Assembly: GCF_003054445.1 (NCBI RefSeq)
Contig: NC_042507.1
Location: 2,666,001-2,730,000, forward strand
Reading direction: 5' to 3'
From: Pichia kudriavzevii
Lineage: Eukaryota > Ascomycota > Pichiomycetes > Pichiales > Pichiaceae
DNA length: 64,000 nucleotides
A program made the position numbers and the translations under genes. This document shows, one piece after another, positions 39,015 through 48,900 of the stretch (within the stretch, counting starts at the first letter, position 1; the number at the start of each line of letters is the position of its first letter). The notes under the pieces are model-generated. The model was given only the letters and a program-made list of their open reading frames with translations, ran no database searches and had not been told where the DNA came from.

Positions 39015-41456
39015 TTATATGTAAAGCTCCTCAAGTTCATCTGGTGTAAGCCCTAATGCCATGGAATATTCAATGAAAAATTCATCTATTCGAAAGGGTT
39101 TGCTTTCCGTCTCTTCCCCTAGGGAATAACTCTCCCACTCTTTGCCACTAATCATTTGCTGATGCTGTGAGGTATAATTTCGGGTCAATCTATACTCCCG
39201 TTGAACTACTGTACTGTTGCATGTGCCGAATGGTGCATTTACCGCAAATACTCCCTCTTCGTTGGCATATTCTGGACAATCGTAGATATTGACCCATAAG
39301 TTGAACTTCCTATCGAAAATATGATCTGGTTCGGTATCTCTATCTAATGCCTTTGGGTATAATCTCCGTATTATAGTTTCATAGGAGTGTGGGAAGTACG
39401 CCCTTGCACCCTCAAAATAAGAAGGAACCATAGTTGATAACTCTGCAATCTTGTAAACATTGTCATTTTTGCAATGTACTAATTGTTTATCATTCTGCAA
39501 TTGTTGGATTTCTTCCATCAACTGCTTACCATAAACCTCCCCTTCAAGAGCAAAATGTTGATTAATATCATAATTAGGATCAACGACCTTCTTAAGTACT
39601 TGTTTGCTTTTCGCATCCTTCAAATAATTGTCTGTCCATGCAAGAGCAGTGATGTCTAAATAAATACCTGTACTAATATCGATTAGCCTTCCATCTATAA
39701 CATTGTTTCCATCGCCTTTAATTCTACTATAGTAGGCAGGATTGATATCAATAAGATAGCCCGTCATTGCACTTTGAAATTGATCCTTTTCACTGTAATC
39801 TATTATTAAAGTCTGGTTAAAGTTTCTAGCCAGTAGATTCAACGATTCCATTGTAACAATAACATCAATATCACCATCCCATGGAAGCGTCAACCCATTT
39901 CTAATCCATCCCAACATCGAACCATAAGCAATAAAAGTTTTAAGGTCATTCTCAAAGCAAAACCTTAACCAAGTTCTGGCTAACCTATGGATAATAGATT
40001 GACGTGAATCATTCAGAATATAGCTGCCAGAAAAAAATCTCCAATCAAAATGGGAACCAAGACCTGTGTTGTACAAATGTGCCTCGCTAAGATACTTAGG
40101 ATGAAAGCCCGTCCTCAACCGAAATTTTTCAAGAGTCTCCAATCTTTCTGATAATTCAGTGTCATAATTTGATTCCTTAACGGAGAGAGCTTTATTCTGT
40201 AACTCATTTAGAAATTTTCCTTCATCCCATATAAAATCTTTAACTTTCCAATGATCAAGTTCCATTGCTTCCTTTCCGTTTACTACCAAATATGTTTGAT
40301 CATAGTCAATTGTGCGATGCTCTTTATTTGAGATCATCTTGCCGATCTTGGCTTTTTTCAAGAATTGTGAAAATTTATGTCTTATGTCACTAACAGTCCA
40401 ACTTTCACTCAAAAAAGAAGGATTTTCCTTTATTTCAATGTCTAGCAAATATTTTAAAATATTTTTATCTCTAAGAATTTCACCATTCGATATACTTTCG
40501 TCTTGCTTGATATTCACTATCAAACTGCCTTCACCATTAGAACCAAAAACATTGAGCAAGAAAATTTTACTAGGAGCTGGTTGCGATAACTTCATATAAG
40601 AGGCAGCATACAGTAGCCTGCCTGGTTCCTTGATTTTTGCTGTTGTCGGCCCTGTTATTTGGAAGCGAAAGGGATAGTCTGATTGTGGTTCTATATCAAC
40701 ACAATTGGAAAAAAAATCTTTATTACCTTCACATCCGTATAATAGGGCAAAGGTTTGACAATCCAAAGACACCAGGTCATTCAGATTTTTCTGAAATCCT
40801 TCAGAATTAACAGCCAGCCAATCAGAAAGAAACGAATAATCATAATCTAACTTTAATTCCAAATTTATCCAGTCACCCCAACTGAATGGTATGCTGAACT
40901 CTTCGCTTAACGTCATATCTTTCGACTTTATGATATTTTCAATGTACAGTAACAAAGCTGCAGGTGCTAATCTTGGATCAAAAATGTCAACTGATTTTTC
41001 ATCTGGATACATTTCTTCAATATTGGGGATGGCGATTTTATCCAGAGCATGAGTTTCGGTATTATGTTTGGTGTAGACTGAGTCAAAATTCAGTGTTATT
41101 TCTTTATAATCATAGTCATAATACCAGAAATAAACTAGTAGTAATAATCCAATAAAGGTGCCAATAATAAGCCGTTGTAACTTCCGATTAAATCGAATGG
41201 ATTTCATCAACGCAAATTTGGCGCCCTTACTGAATTCTAATATATCCTGGGATATAGACGTCAAAAAGCTATTATCTTCATGACCAATATCAAAATCATC
41301 TTCCTCATCATCAACCAGCAAATCGTCATCAAGGAGACCCTGAAAAAAGCTCTTAATGTCCTGATCGTTTGATAGAAATCCGCCCTGTAGAGACTGGTTG
41401 TTGCTACTGCTAGATCGATCTCCATATGGTTTCATATTTCTCCGATTGGGGTTCAT
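39015..41456 (-). CDS. MNN4: LicD-family mannosylphosphate transfer protein, MNN4-like
   Basis: Type II Golgi-type membrane protein of 813 aa with one span at about 93-112. The luminal region has a long N-terminal domain and then a LicD/Mnn4 domain: KYLSEAHLYNTGLGSHFDWR, IAYGSMLGWIRNGLTLPWDG followed by DIDVIV, and GRLIDISTGIYLDITALAW. The GxxLGWxRxG and WDxDID patterns match nucleotidyltransferase-type LicD proteins. S. cerevisiae Mnn4 and Mnn14 are required for mannosylphosphorylation of glycans; Mnn4 carries a Lys/Glu repeat tail that is absent here, so it resembles Mnn14 in that respect. It lies next to two KTR genes in the same orientation (230 bp to copy C), a sensible functional neighbour since Mnn6/Ktr6 is the partner mannosylphosphate transferase. 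Confidence 0.9.
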   Translation of the reverse strand: MNPNRRNMKPYGDRSSSSNNQSLQGGFLSNDQDIKSFFQGLLDDDLLVDDEEDDFDIGHEDNSFLTSISQDILEFSKGAKFALMKSIRFNRKLQRLIIGTFIGLLLLVYFWYYDYDYKEITLNFDSVYTKHNTETHALDKIAIPNIEEMYPDEKSVDIFDPRLAPAALLLYIENIIKSKDMTLSEEFSIPFSWGDWINLELKLDYDYSFLSDWLAVNSEGFQKNLNDLVSLDCQTFALLYGCEGNKDFFSNCVDIEPQSDYPFRFQITGPTTAKIKEPGRLLYAASYMKLSQPAPSKIFLLNVFGSNGEGSLIVNIKQDESISNGEILRDKNILKYLLDIEIKENPSFLSESWTVSDIRHKFSQFLKKAKIGKMISNKEHRTIDYDQTYLVVNGKEAMELDHWKVKDFIWDEGKFLNELQNKALSVKESNYDTELSERLETLEKFRLRTGFHPKYLSEAHLYNTGLGSHFDWRFFSGSYILNDSRQSIIHRLARTWLRFCFENDLKTFIAYGSMLGWIRNGLTLPWDGDIDVIVTMESLNLLARNFNQTLIIDYSEKDQFQSAMTGYLIDINPAYYSRIKGDGNNVIDGRLIDISTGIYLDITALAWTDNYLKDAKSKQVLKKVVDPNYDINQHFALEGEVYGKQLMEEIQQLQNDKQLVHCKNDNVYKIAELSTMVPSYFEGARAYFPHSYETIIRRLYPKALDRDTEPDHIFDRKFNLWVNIYDCPEYANEEGVFAVNAPFGTCNSTVVQREYRLTRNYTSQHQQMISGKEWESYSLGEETESKPFRIDEFFIEYSMALGLTPDELEELYI

Positions 41457-41686
41457 TTCTCAGAGACTGCACTCTTGAAGTTGTTCTGAATCATATATGT
41501 TAAAATAAAAAAAAAGGTACAACAGTATGTCAGAAAAAACAAAGTACCACGAAAAGTCTAATGATTGAGGAATCTTATTCCTTCCCATATTTTCGTGGAA
41601 TTTTTTGGCCTGAAAATACGAGGTCTTGCATATTGCCCTTTTCCATATAAATGTTTCTACATAACTACATGTGTCTTAGTCGAAGT

Positions 41687-42838
41687 TTATTCTTCTCCAA
41701 AATATTTGAGAAACTCTTCCGGTTTCTTCATTCCTCTTAGTTTGTAGTATCTGTTGAGACAAGAGTATGGCTGGAAAGTAATGTCGTCTCTTGGATTACA
41801 AGAACAGCGGCCCTTCTTTCTAACTGATTGTTTCAAGGGGCATTGAGTAAATGGACCGTGATAATATCCAACATCTTCAAAAAAGTGTAACTTACTCTTA
41901 TCTAGGAATAAAGAAGCAGCAATCGAATGCACCGGTGCATCTCCCCATCTCTCGTAAAAGAACCCACCTGCCTTGTCTAAATGATCAAAGTATTTTGTGT
42001 AGGCCTTACTTCTCAAGAAATCCAGCTTACCAATTTCAAAATTAGACCAGAAATGGCAAGTGTTATAAGTTTCACCATCATCGTTAGAGATGAAGTCCAA
42101 TGAATTATCCTTTGCTAGAAACTGTGGGTTTTTGCTAATGAAATCCTTAGTCGTATCCCACAATGTAGGGATCGTTTCAATATACTCATTCAATGCAATG
42201 GTGAAACCATATTCCAGATCATTTTCCTTCATGAAGGAAAAGACATCATAATCCAAGTCACAATAAAACTTTACACTTGGCTCGACTCTCCAGTAGTAGT
42301 CATATTCATCCATTAGGGGGTGTCTGAAGAAGAACCCAGATTCATATCTACACATGTGTCTATATGATAGGGAACCACCGTATAATACACCTTTTTCCTC
42401 CATTTCCTTCCAAGAAGCTTGTGCTTTATCTATGTTTATATTCAATGGAACCGACCAGTGGTCATATGGTATGACACCATACTTGGTATCCCCACTGACC
42501 GATTTTGTCGTTTCCTCTATGAACTCATCTGTGAATTTGACGTCATTGAGGAAAACCCAATCATAGTGGAACTTATGGTTGAACCTATCTTCAATGCTTT
42601 GGATGGATCCAAGCAACTCCCATAAATCTTCGTTTCTAGCCAAGGTAACAAACGTTGCCTTGACCTTTCCAGTAGGCTTTTTCATCAATATTTCATTTGT
42701 GTCTGCACTTTCCAACCTCTTTTGTGAATCTAACTTCGATGTGGATGAGGGTAGAGCATGATAAATAATAAGTATAAGGACAGCCACAAGAAAGATTGAC
42801 CTTATAAGTCTACTCTTAGTTTGTCCGGGCGAAAGCAT
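41687..42838 (-). CDS. KRE2/KTR family mannosyltransferase (GT15), copy C
   Basis: The ATG at 42838 is chosen (383 aa): it gives a short basic tail (MLSPGQTKSRLIR) directly before the membrane span (about 14-30), like copy D. The frame also extends to an ATG at 42910 that would add a Lys/Asn/Phe-rich 24-residue lead. Catalytic blocks are complete: HYDWVFLNDVKF, YRHMCRYESGFFFRHPLMDE, YYWRVEPSVKF, HFWSNFEIG and GGFFYERWGDAPVHS. The C-terminal Cys-rich module (GRCSCNPRDDITF ... CLNRYYKLRGMKKPEEF) is closely like that of copy D, so C and D look like sister duplicates. It is followed by the MNN4-like gene. Confidence 0.93.
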   Translation of the reverse strand: MLSPGQTKSRLIRSIFLVAVLILIIYHALPSSTSKLDSQKRLESADTNEILMKKPTGKVKATFVTLARNEDLWELLGSIQSIEDRFNHKFHYDWVFLNDVKFTDEFIEETTKSVSGDTKYGVIPYDHWSVPLNINIDKAQASWKEMEEKGVLYGGSLSYRHMCRYESGFFFRHPLMDEYDYYWRVEPSVKFYCDLDYDVFSFMKENDLEYGFTIALNEYIETIPTLWDTTKDFISKNPQFLAKDNSLDFISNDDGETYNTCHFWSNFEIGKLDFLRSKAYTKYFDHLDKAGGFFYERWGDAPVHSIAASLFLDKSKLHFFEDVGYYHGPFTQCPLKQSVRKKGRCSCNPRDDITFQPYSCLNRYYKLRGMKKPEEFLKYFGEE

Positions 42839-43590
42839 TAGTTCATAAACTATCAGTTTTATTTTTTTTGTTTTGTTGTTGGAAGAATAATGAAAAATTA
42901 TTTGAAACAAAATGCAGTGAAGATCTTTTGAAGAATCCGCATCTCAGTTTTCTCCAACTTTACCGACATGATTTAGAAAATTGGGCAGCACGTTCAGGCA
43001 AGAAAGTAGTGTTCCCTACTTTTGAGTTGTCGTTGATCGGTGATATGCTATCGGTTCTTCCAACGATGCCTATTCTGTGAGACTATTCAATGTTTGTCGT
43101 TCCAGATATGCCAATACAGACCATTTAACTAGCTAGCACACGCTTTGTAACGACATTTTGTTCTGTCGCAGTGCGTCAGATTAATTGACTAACCATGGAA
43201 AAATCGTACGAAAAATTACCAACTATGTATTTTGTCATAATGTGTAAATAAAGGAATTACAAAATAGAAATAGTCAAGAGATAAGTATCTAGCACAAACA
43301 TCTGAATGAAGCCATGTCGAAAAAAAAAAAAAATACGTCGCCGATGTAGTGAAAAGCGGTTGATACAATCATATAAAAAACTCGGCTCAAGTCTGCAACG
43401 AAGTTAATAGAAAAAATGAATTTGAAGCTGTATAAATTCACTATGGAATGAACAGAAATGATGTATAGGCAAAAAAAAGGAAAAGAAGAATAAGGGACAC
43501 ATTCAACTATGTATGATATAGTATTAAGATTTTTCATTTGAAACGTTGGGGTTTTCTGGAATGAAAAATATCGATTCAATCACTGCAGGA
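42839..43590. other. Spacer between KTR copies C and D
   Basis: About 750 bp, long for this window. It holds an A13 run at about 43320-43333 and otherwise unstructured AT-rich DNA. A 97-codon minus-strand frame at 43289-43579 is low-complexity (Phe/Tyr/Ser) and is not credible. Confidence 0.45.
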
Positions 43591-44802
43591 TCAATCACCG
43601 TATTTTTCCCAACCTTCTGGTTTCTTGAGACCTTTCAATTTGTAGTATCTGTTATTGCAGAAGTAGTTCTTGAAAGTGACGTCATCATTTGGATTACAAG
43701 CACATTTCTTTTCAAGTCTAGTTTTCTCATTGACTGGACAATTCGAGAAAGGAACATGGTAGTATCCTAAGTCGTCAAAGAAATGGATCTTCTCCTTGTC
43801 CATAAAGAGAGCAACTGCAATCGAATGGATAGGCGCATCTCCCCATCTCTCATAGAAGAACCCACCTGCTTGATCTAAATAGTCAAAGTAGGCGAGGTAC
43901 GCTTCGCTTCTCCAGAAATCCAGCTTTCCGATTTCAAAGTTAGACCAGAAATGGCAGCCATTATAGCTGACACCACCGTCGTCAGAAATCCAATCCATAA
44001 AGTTATTCTTGTGTAAGTAGCCAGGGTACTCCTTCAAGAATTGTTTAGTAGTTTCCCATAAGGTTGGGATAGTAGCAGGATATTCCGGCAAGGAAATGGT
44101 ATATGAGTATTCGTAATCATTGTCTTGCATATACTTGAAGATATCATAGTCAATGTCACAGTAGATCTTAATACCAGGCTCAACTCTCCAGTAATAGTCA
44201 AATTGTTCCATTAATGGATGTCTAAAGAAAAATCCAGATTCATATCTGCACATATGTCTATAAGAGATGGAATCTCCGTAAATGATTTGTTCCTGTCTCA
44301 TTCTTTCTCTGGTTTTAGCAGCTTTTTCTGTATCGATCCAGCTTGGGAACGACCATTGTTCTTGAGGAATTAAACCATAATGGGTATTACCTGAAACCAA
44401 CCTAGAGGTTTCCTTCTTGAATTCCTCAGAGAACTCTTCATCGTTCAAGAAGACCCAGTCGTAAGCAAAGTTTCTGTTGAATCTATCCTCAATTTGTTTG
44501 ATTGAGCCCAAGATTTCCCAAACATCAGAGTTTCTAGCCAAAGTGACAAATGCAGCCTTGACTTTTTCTCCCGATTGACCAGCCTTCTTCGCCTGTTCTT
44601 GAGCAGAAGAGGTGCCATCTGTGTTGGCTGTGATCTTCTTGCCCGGCGCAGGAGCCTTCTCATTGGTGCTGGTGGTGTTACTCCCTGTTACATTGGAGAC
44701 AGAGTACGAAGTGGAGGATCCCTTGGAGAGAATGTAAGCGGAAAGAACTAGAAGGAGTGCAAAGAACGCAAACCTGACCAACCTAGCATTAGACCTGGCC
44801 AT
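43591..44802 (-). CDS. KRE2/KTR family mannosyltransferase (GT15), copy D
   Basis: Type II Golgi protein of 403 aa with a 10-residue basic tail, membrane span (about 11-27) and Ser/Thr-rich stem. GT15 blocks are complete: AYDWVFLNDEEF, YRHMCRYESGFFFRHPLMEQ, YYWRVEPGIKI, HFWSNFEIG and GGFFYERWGDAPIHS, ending KKCACNPNDDVTF ... KLKGLKKPEGWEKYGD, the typical C-terminal module of Kre2/Ktr1/Ktr3. It uses optimal codons more than copies A and B, suggesting it is the most expressed of the four. It is divergent from the UBE2W-type gene. Expected role is alpha-1,2-mannose addition in the Golgi. Confidence 0.94.
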   Translation of the reverse strand: MARSNARLVRFAFFALLLVLSAYILSKGSSTSYSVSNVTGSNTTSTNEKAPAPGKKITANTDGTSSAQEQAKKAGQSGEKVKAAFVTLARNSDVWEILGSIKQIEDRFNRNFAYDWVFLNDEEFSEEFKKETSRLVSGNTHYGLIPQEQWSFPSWIDTEKAAKTRERMRQEQIIYGDSISYRHMCRYESGFFFRHPLMEQFDYYWRVEPGIKIYCDIDYDIFKYMQDNDYEYSYTISLPEYPATIPTLWETTKQFLKEYPGYLHKNNFMDWISDDGGVSYNGCHFWSNFEIGKLDFWRSEAYLAYFDYLDQAGGFFYERWGDAPIHSIAVALFMDKEKIHFFDDLGYYHVPFSNCPVNEKTRLEKKCACNPNDDVTFKNYFCNNRYYKLKGLKKPEGWEKYGD

Positions 44803-45258
44803 TGTGTGAATGTGGTTGTTTGTGGTTGTCTGTTTGGACTACTTCCTTGAGCGTGGAAACTAAACAAACAATCTAAACAATGTCTATAAAGAGATACCCA
44901 CCTGTAGTGAACCTACTCTATAACGTAACAATAAGTTTTTCGACACGAGACTCGAAAATGCGGAATGCGAAATGCTAAATGCGAAATGGAGAAGACGCCA
45001 CGTCTCAGTTTTCCCAGGTGCTCTTCTCGTGTCCCTCCTCTCCCCTCTTTTTTTTATTGTTTTTATTTTTTTTTTTCTTCCCTAGTCTGAGCCTCTTCAA
45101 TAGAATGTCAAAAATCACCAACAGGAAAAGTCTGTGCGGATCAACATCCTTTTCCTTGAACTCAATGCTAGTTGCATCGTATTGTACTTACGTTGCACTT
45201 CATTGTAATTCAATGTAAGATATTGTGATACCCCGTTTTAACCCGTCGTGCACCTACA
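44803..45258. promoter_or_regulatory. Divergent spacer between KTR copy D and the UBE2W-type gene
   Basis: It contains a heptamer repeat (separate entry) and a T-rich run at 45048-45080. A frame at 44979-45218 is low in information and not credible as a gene. Confidence 0.45.
44958..44990. repeat. ATGCGAA heptamer repeat
   Basis: Four and a half tandem units (ATGCGGA, ATGCGAA, ATGCTAA, ATGCGAA, ATGGAG) about 155 bp upstream of the KTR copy D start. The units could act as repeated protein-binding sites or be neutral. Confidence 0.75.
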
Positions 45259-45705
45259 ATGTCCAGACGTCTCTTGAAAGAAATCAGAGACCTGGTGGGT
45301 GTCACCGAAGAGAACCCCACTCTAAAGCTTGTCTCGCCCCCACATTCGCTTGCCCAGATAGAGGTGTCCATCTCCGTGCCGGAGAACCCCCTCTACAGTG
45401 GACAGACCTTTGTGGTCTCCTACACACCGGGGGGTGACTATCCGTTCCACCCGCCCACGGTTGTCTTCAACGGGAACACGATCCCGCTGCATCCACACGT
45501 GTACAGCAATGGCCATATCTGTCTCAACATCCTCTATGACGGATGGACCCCCGTGCAGACCCTCCTCTCTGTTGTGCTCTCCCTACAATCAATGCTTGCC
45601 GGCAACAGTCTCGCCGAAAGACCCCCCGACGACGACCTCCATTGTGGGAGGGGGAGCAGCGATCCACAGAAGACAAGGTGGGTCTTTCATGACGACAATG
45701 TATAG
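45259..45705 (+). CDS. UBE2W-type ubiquitin-conjugating enzyme (E2)
   Basis: Protein of 148 aa that is a complete E2. Residues 60-98 carry DYPFHPPTVVF, then IPLHPHVYSNGHICLNIL with the catalytic Cys88; the usual HPN is HPH (78-80), as in human UBE2W. The C-terminus, RPPDDDL then SSDPQKTRWVFHDDNV, matches the flexible UBE2W tail (NPKKTKWWYHDD), which no S. cerevisiae E2 has. UBE2W attaches ubiquitin to the alpha-amino group of disordered protein N-termini. The gene is about 58 percent GC, against under 40 percent around it, and is 202 bp upstream of STE23. E2 identity is near certain; the UBE2W subclass is strongly supported by the HPH motif and tail. Confidence 0.93.
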   Translation: MSRRLLKEIRDLVGVTEENPTLKLVSPPHSLAQIEVSISVPENPLYSGQTFVVSYTPGGDYPFHPPTVVFNGNTIPLHPHVYSNGHICLNILYDGWTPVQTLLSVVLSLQSMLAGNSLAERPPDDDLHCGRGSSDPQKTRWVFHDDNV

Positions 45706-45714
45706 CACAAGTTG

Positions 45715-45785
45715 GTTATATATTAATATATATATAGATATAGATATATACAGATACATCTACCAATCTATGTAGATATATCTGT
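45715..45785 (+). terminator. TA-rich 3' region of the UBE2W-type gene
   Basis: Alternating TATATA/GATATA sequence right after the stop codon is the typical yeast 3'-end efficiency element; the STE23 promoter is the remaining 120 bp. Confidence 0.45.
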
Positions 45786-45907
45786 AAAATAGGTAAAGGA
45801 TAATTCTTCGCGTTGGCGGGAAAAGGACACGGAGAATTTGCACTTCACCACGGATTTACACTAGGTGGCTCTTTCCATAGTGGTGTGTTACTCTTGAACA
45901 GCTGTGT

Positions 45908-48900
45908 ATGTTCTCGAAACTCGCATCCCGTCTCCTCCCCATACACGTTCGCAGATATACACACATGACTGCTCCGTACACAATCCTTGCCGACGATGCT
46001 GCTATTCCTAAACCGGATTTGGATGATAGACATTACAGAATCATCCAGTTGCAGAATGGCCTAAAGGCAATATTGATCAATGATCCTGATTCCGATAAAT
46101 CTGCTGCTGCTCTGGACGTCAATGTCGGCTCCTACAACGACCCAAAGGATTTGCCCGGCTTGGCCCACTTTTGTGAACATTTGCTCTTTCTAGGCACCGA
46201 GAAGTATCCAAAGGAAAACGATTATAACGTTTACCTATCAACCAATTCGGGTTATTCAAACGCTTTCACCTCGTCATTGCATACAAACTACTACTTTGAG
46301 ATCAAAAATGATGCCCTTCATGGAGCTTTAGACAGGTTTTCGCAGTTCTTCATCAAACCTCTTTTCTCTCCGTCTGGTAAAGATAGAGAAATTAACGCAG
46401 TGGATTCGGAAAACAAGAAAAACTTACAATCAGATCTCTGGAGGTTATACCAGTTGTCCAAATCGTCCACCTCCGATGCCCATCCCCATAATGGGTTCTC
46501 CACGGGTAACAAGGTGACTCTTGGTGAATTGCCTCTGCAGAAACATGTGGACGTGAGAGAAGAATTGATCAAATTCCACTCCGAGAATTATTCATCTAAT
46601 ATAATGTGCCTGTCCATATTGTCGAATGAATCATTGGAAACATTGACTGATTGGACTGTTGAAATGTTCTCTTCTATTGAAAATAAATCCTTGAAACCTC
46701 CAATTTACACGAATTCTCCGTTTAACTCAGCAAATTATATCAACCAGCTCTACAAGGTTAAACCAATTAAAAACATGCGTAGCTTACAGTTGTCATTCCC
46801 CATTCCTTCAACTGATCAATTTTGGGAATACATTCCAAATAACTATATATCTCACTTGATTGGTCATGAGTCAGAAGGTTCTCTATTGTACAATTTCAAA
46901 GAAAAAGGGTGGGCAAATGGCCTATCTTCTGGTGCCTCTAAAATATCCCCTGGTTATTCCGAGTTTAACATCAATGTAGAGCTAACCCTGGAGGGTTTAA
47001 ACCATTATCGGGAGATTATAGAAGACGTGTTTAGGTATTTTCAAATGCTCAGAGATAACGGTCCACAAAAATGGATTTTTGATGAACTCCATAAGGAATC
47101 TTTGAATGCCTTCAAGTTTAAGCAAAAATCAGCAGTTGCTTCGACTGTTTCCAGATTTGCTGGAAAGTTACATGATTTAAGCTTTTATAATGTTCCAATG
47201 CATGATCCTTTAAGAACATTAGACATTAATACTGTTACAGTCGATCATATTCCCCCAAATGAGTTTTTGACTTTATCAATCACCAAAAAATTTGATCCCC
47301 AACTAATCTCAGATTTATTGGATTATTTAAATCCCTCAACTTTCAGAATCTTTTTAATTTCCAACGAAATATTCGCCAATGGCACCGTTGATGATTCTGA
47401 GATACAAAGAGAAAAATGGTATAATACTGAATACGTTGTTGAGCATTTTGATTCCCGTAACTTATTCAATCTATCGAAAGATCCTAAATTGACATTACCC
47501 GAAAAAAATGATTTTTTGGCAACCGATTTCAGCTTAACAACTACCCCGCCAACTAAATTCCCCAAGTTGGTAGAATTGGACCAGTTTTCCAAAATTTGGT
47601 TCAAGGCGAACCCCTCATTAAGTGGTCCTCGATCTTCGATTACAATTAAATTTAATTTGCCGGGATCCACTTCAACTCCTCTCAATTCGCTATATCTTTC
47701 TCTCTTTGTTGAGTTGTTGGACGATGAGTTGAATTCTCTATCTTATTATGCATCTCTTGCTAATTTAAACTATAACTTTAACATTGCAAGAGAAGGTATC
47801 AGTTTGGAAATTATTGGTTACTCTCACAAACAGGAAATATTACTATCAAAATTATTGCAAAGCTTGAATAGCTTTTCGCATGATGAGTCTACTTGGATTA
47901 ACAATAGGAGGATCAAAAGGTATAATATCCTAAAAGAAAAGCTGTTTAGAAATCTAAAAAATTTTGGGTTTTCAACACCTTATGAGCAAGTTGGTCCAAC
48001 AATCTCTTCTTTAATCAACGAAAATTCATGGTTAATTGATGATGAAATTGCCTGTATTAATGCAGTGGATTTCCAATCCCTGAAGAATTATTCTTTGAAT
48101 TTATTTAAAATTTGTTTCATCGAAATCTTGTCCCTAGGTAACTTTGAGAAGAAAGATTCTATCAATATCTACAATATCGTGAAAAATAATTTCCCGTCAT
48201 TATCAAGCTCAATGACATTGACAAATTCACAGTTTACTCGAGGTAGAACTTTGGATATAAGAAATGAACCTACATCACATTTCGTGAAATTGAATGATGA
48301 TTTTGATAATATCAATTCGTGTGTTGAAACTTTCACCCAACTAGGTAGAATCACAAACCACCGTGATAGAATAATCAATGAGCTGATTGCTCAGATTTTG
48401 CATGAACCTTTCTTTAATAGATTGAGAACAATTGAGCAATTAGGTTATGTTGTATTTTCAGGTACTAGAGAAACACGTACTACCTTTGGCTTGAGGTTTT
48501 TGATTCAAAGTGAATATCCAACATTTTATTTGCTAGAAAGAATCAATAAGTTTGTAGAAAAAATGGGCAGATTTATCAATAATAAGATGACTGATGAAGA
48601 ATTTAATAAGCATGTAGAGGCCTTGATTAATAAAAAGGAGCAAAAGATGAAAAATTTAAGAGAGGAAAGAAACTATTTCTGGAATAGAATCGCTAGTGGA
48701 CACTATGATTTCGATAGGCACGAAAAAGATGTTGAATTTTTGAAGTCTTTCGATAAAGCTGATGTCTCCAAATTTTATCAGGAGAAAGTCATTGGCAGAT
48801 TGGGTAAAGGCAGAGTTGTTGTCCATTTACAATCTCAGAAGGTACCAAAATTGGATTCGATCAAGATGATTAAAAATGCTTTTTCTAATTTCATCTATGA

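Noticed and set aside
42839-42910. 24-residue extension of KTR copy C from the ATG at 42910
   Set aside because: Asn/Lys/Phe-rich and not like the short cytosolic tails of the family; the ATG at 42838 gives a tail like copy D. Not excluded absolutely.
43289-43579. 97-codon minus-strand ORF between KTR C and D
   Set aside because: Phe/Ser/Tyr-rich low-complexity product and no family similarity.
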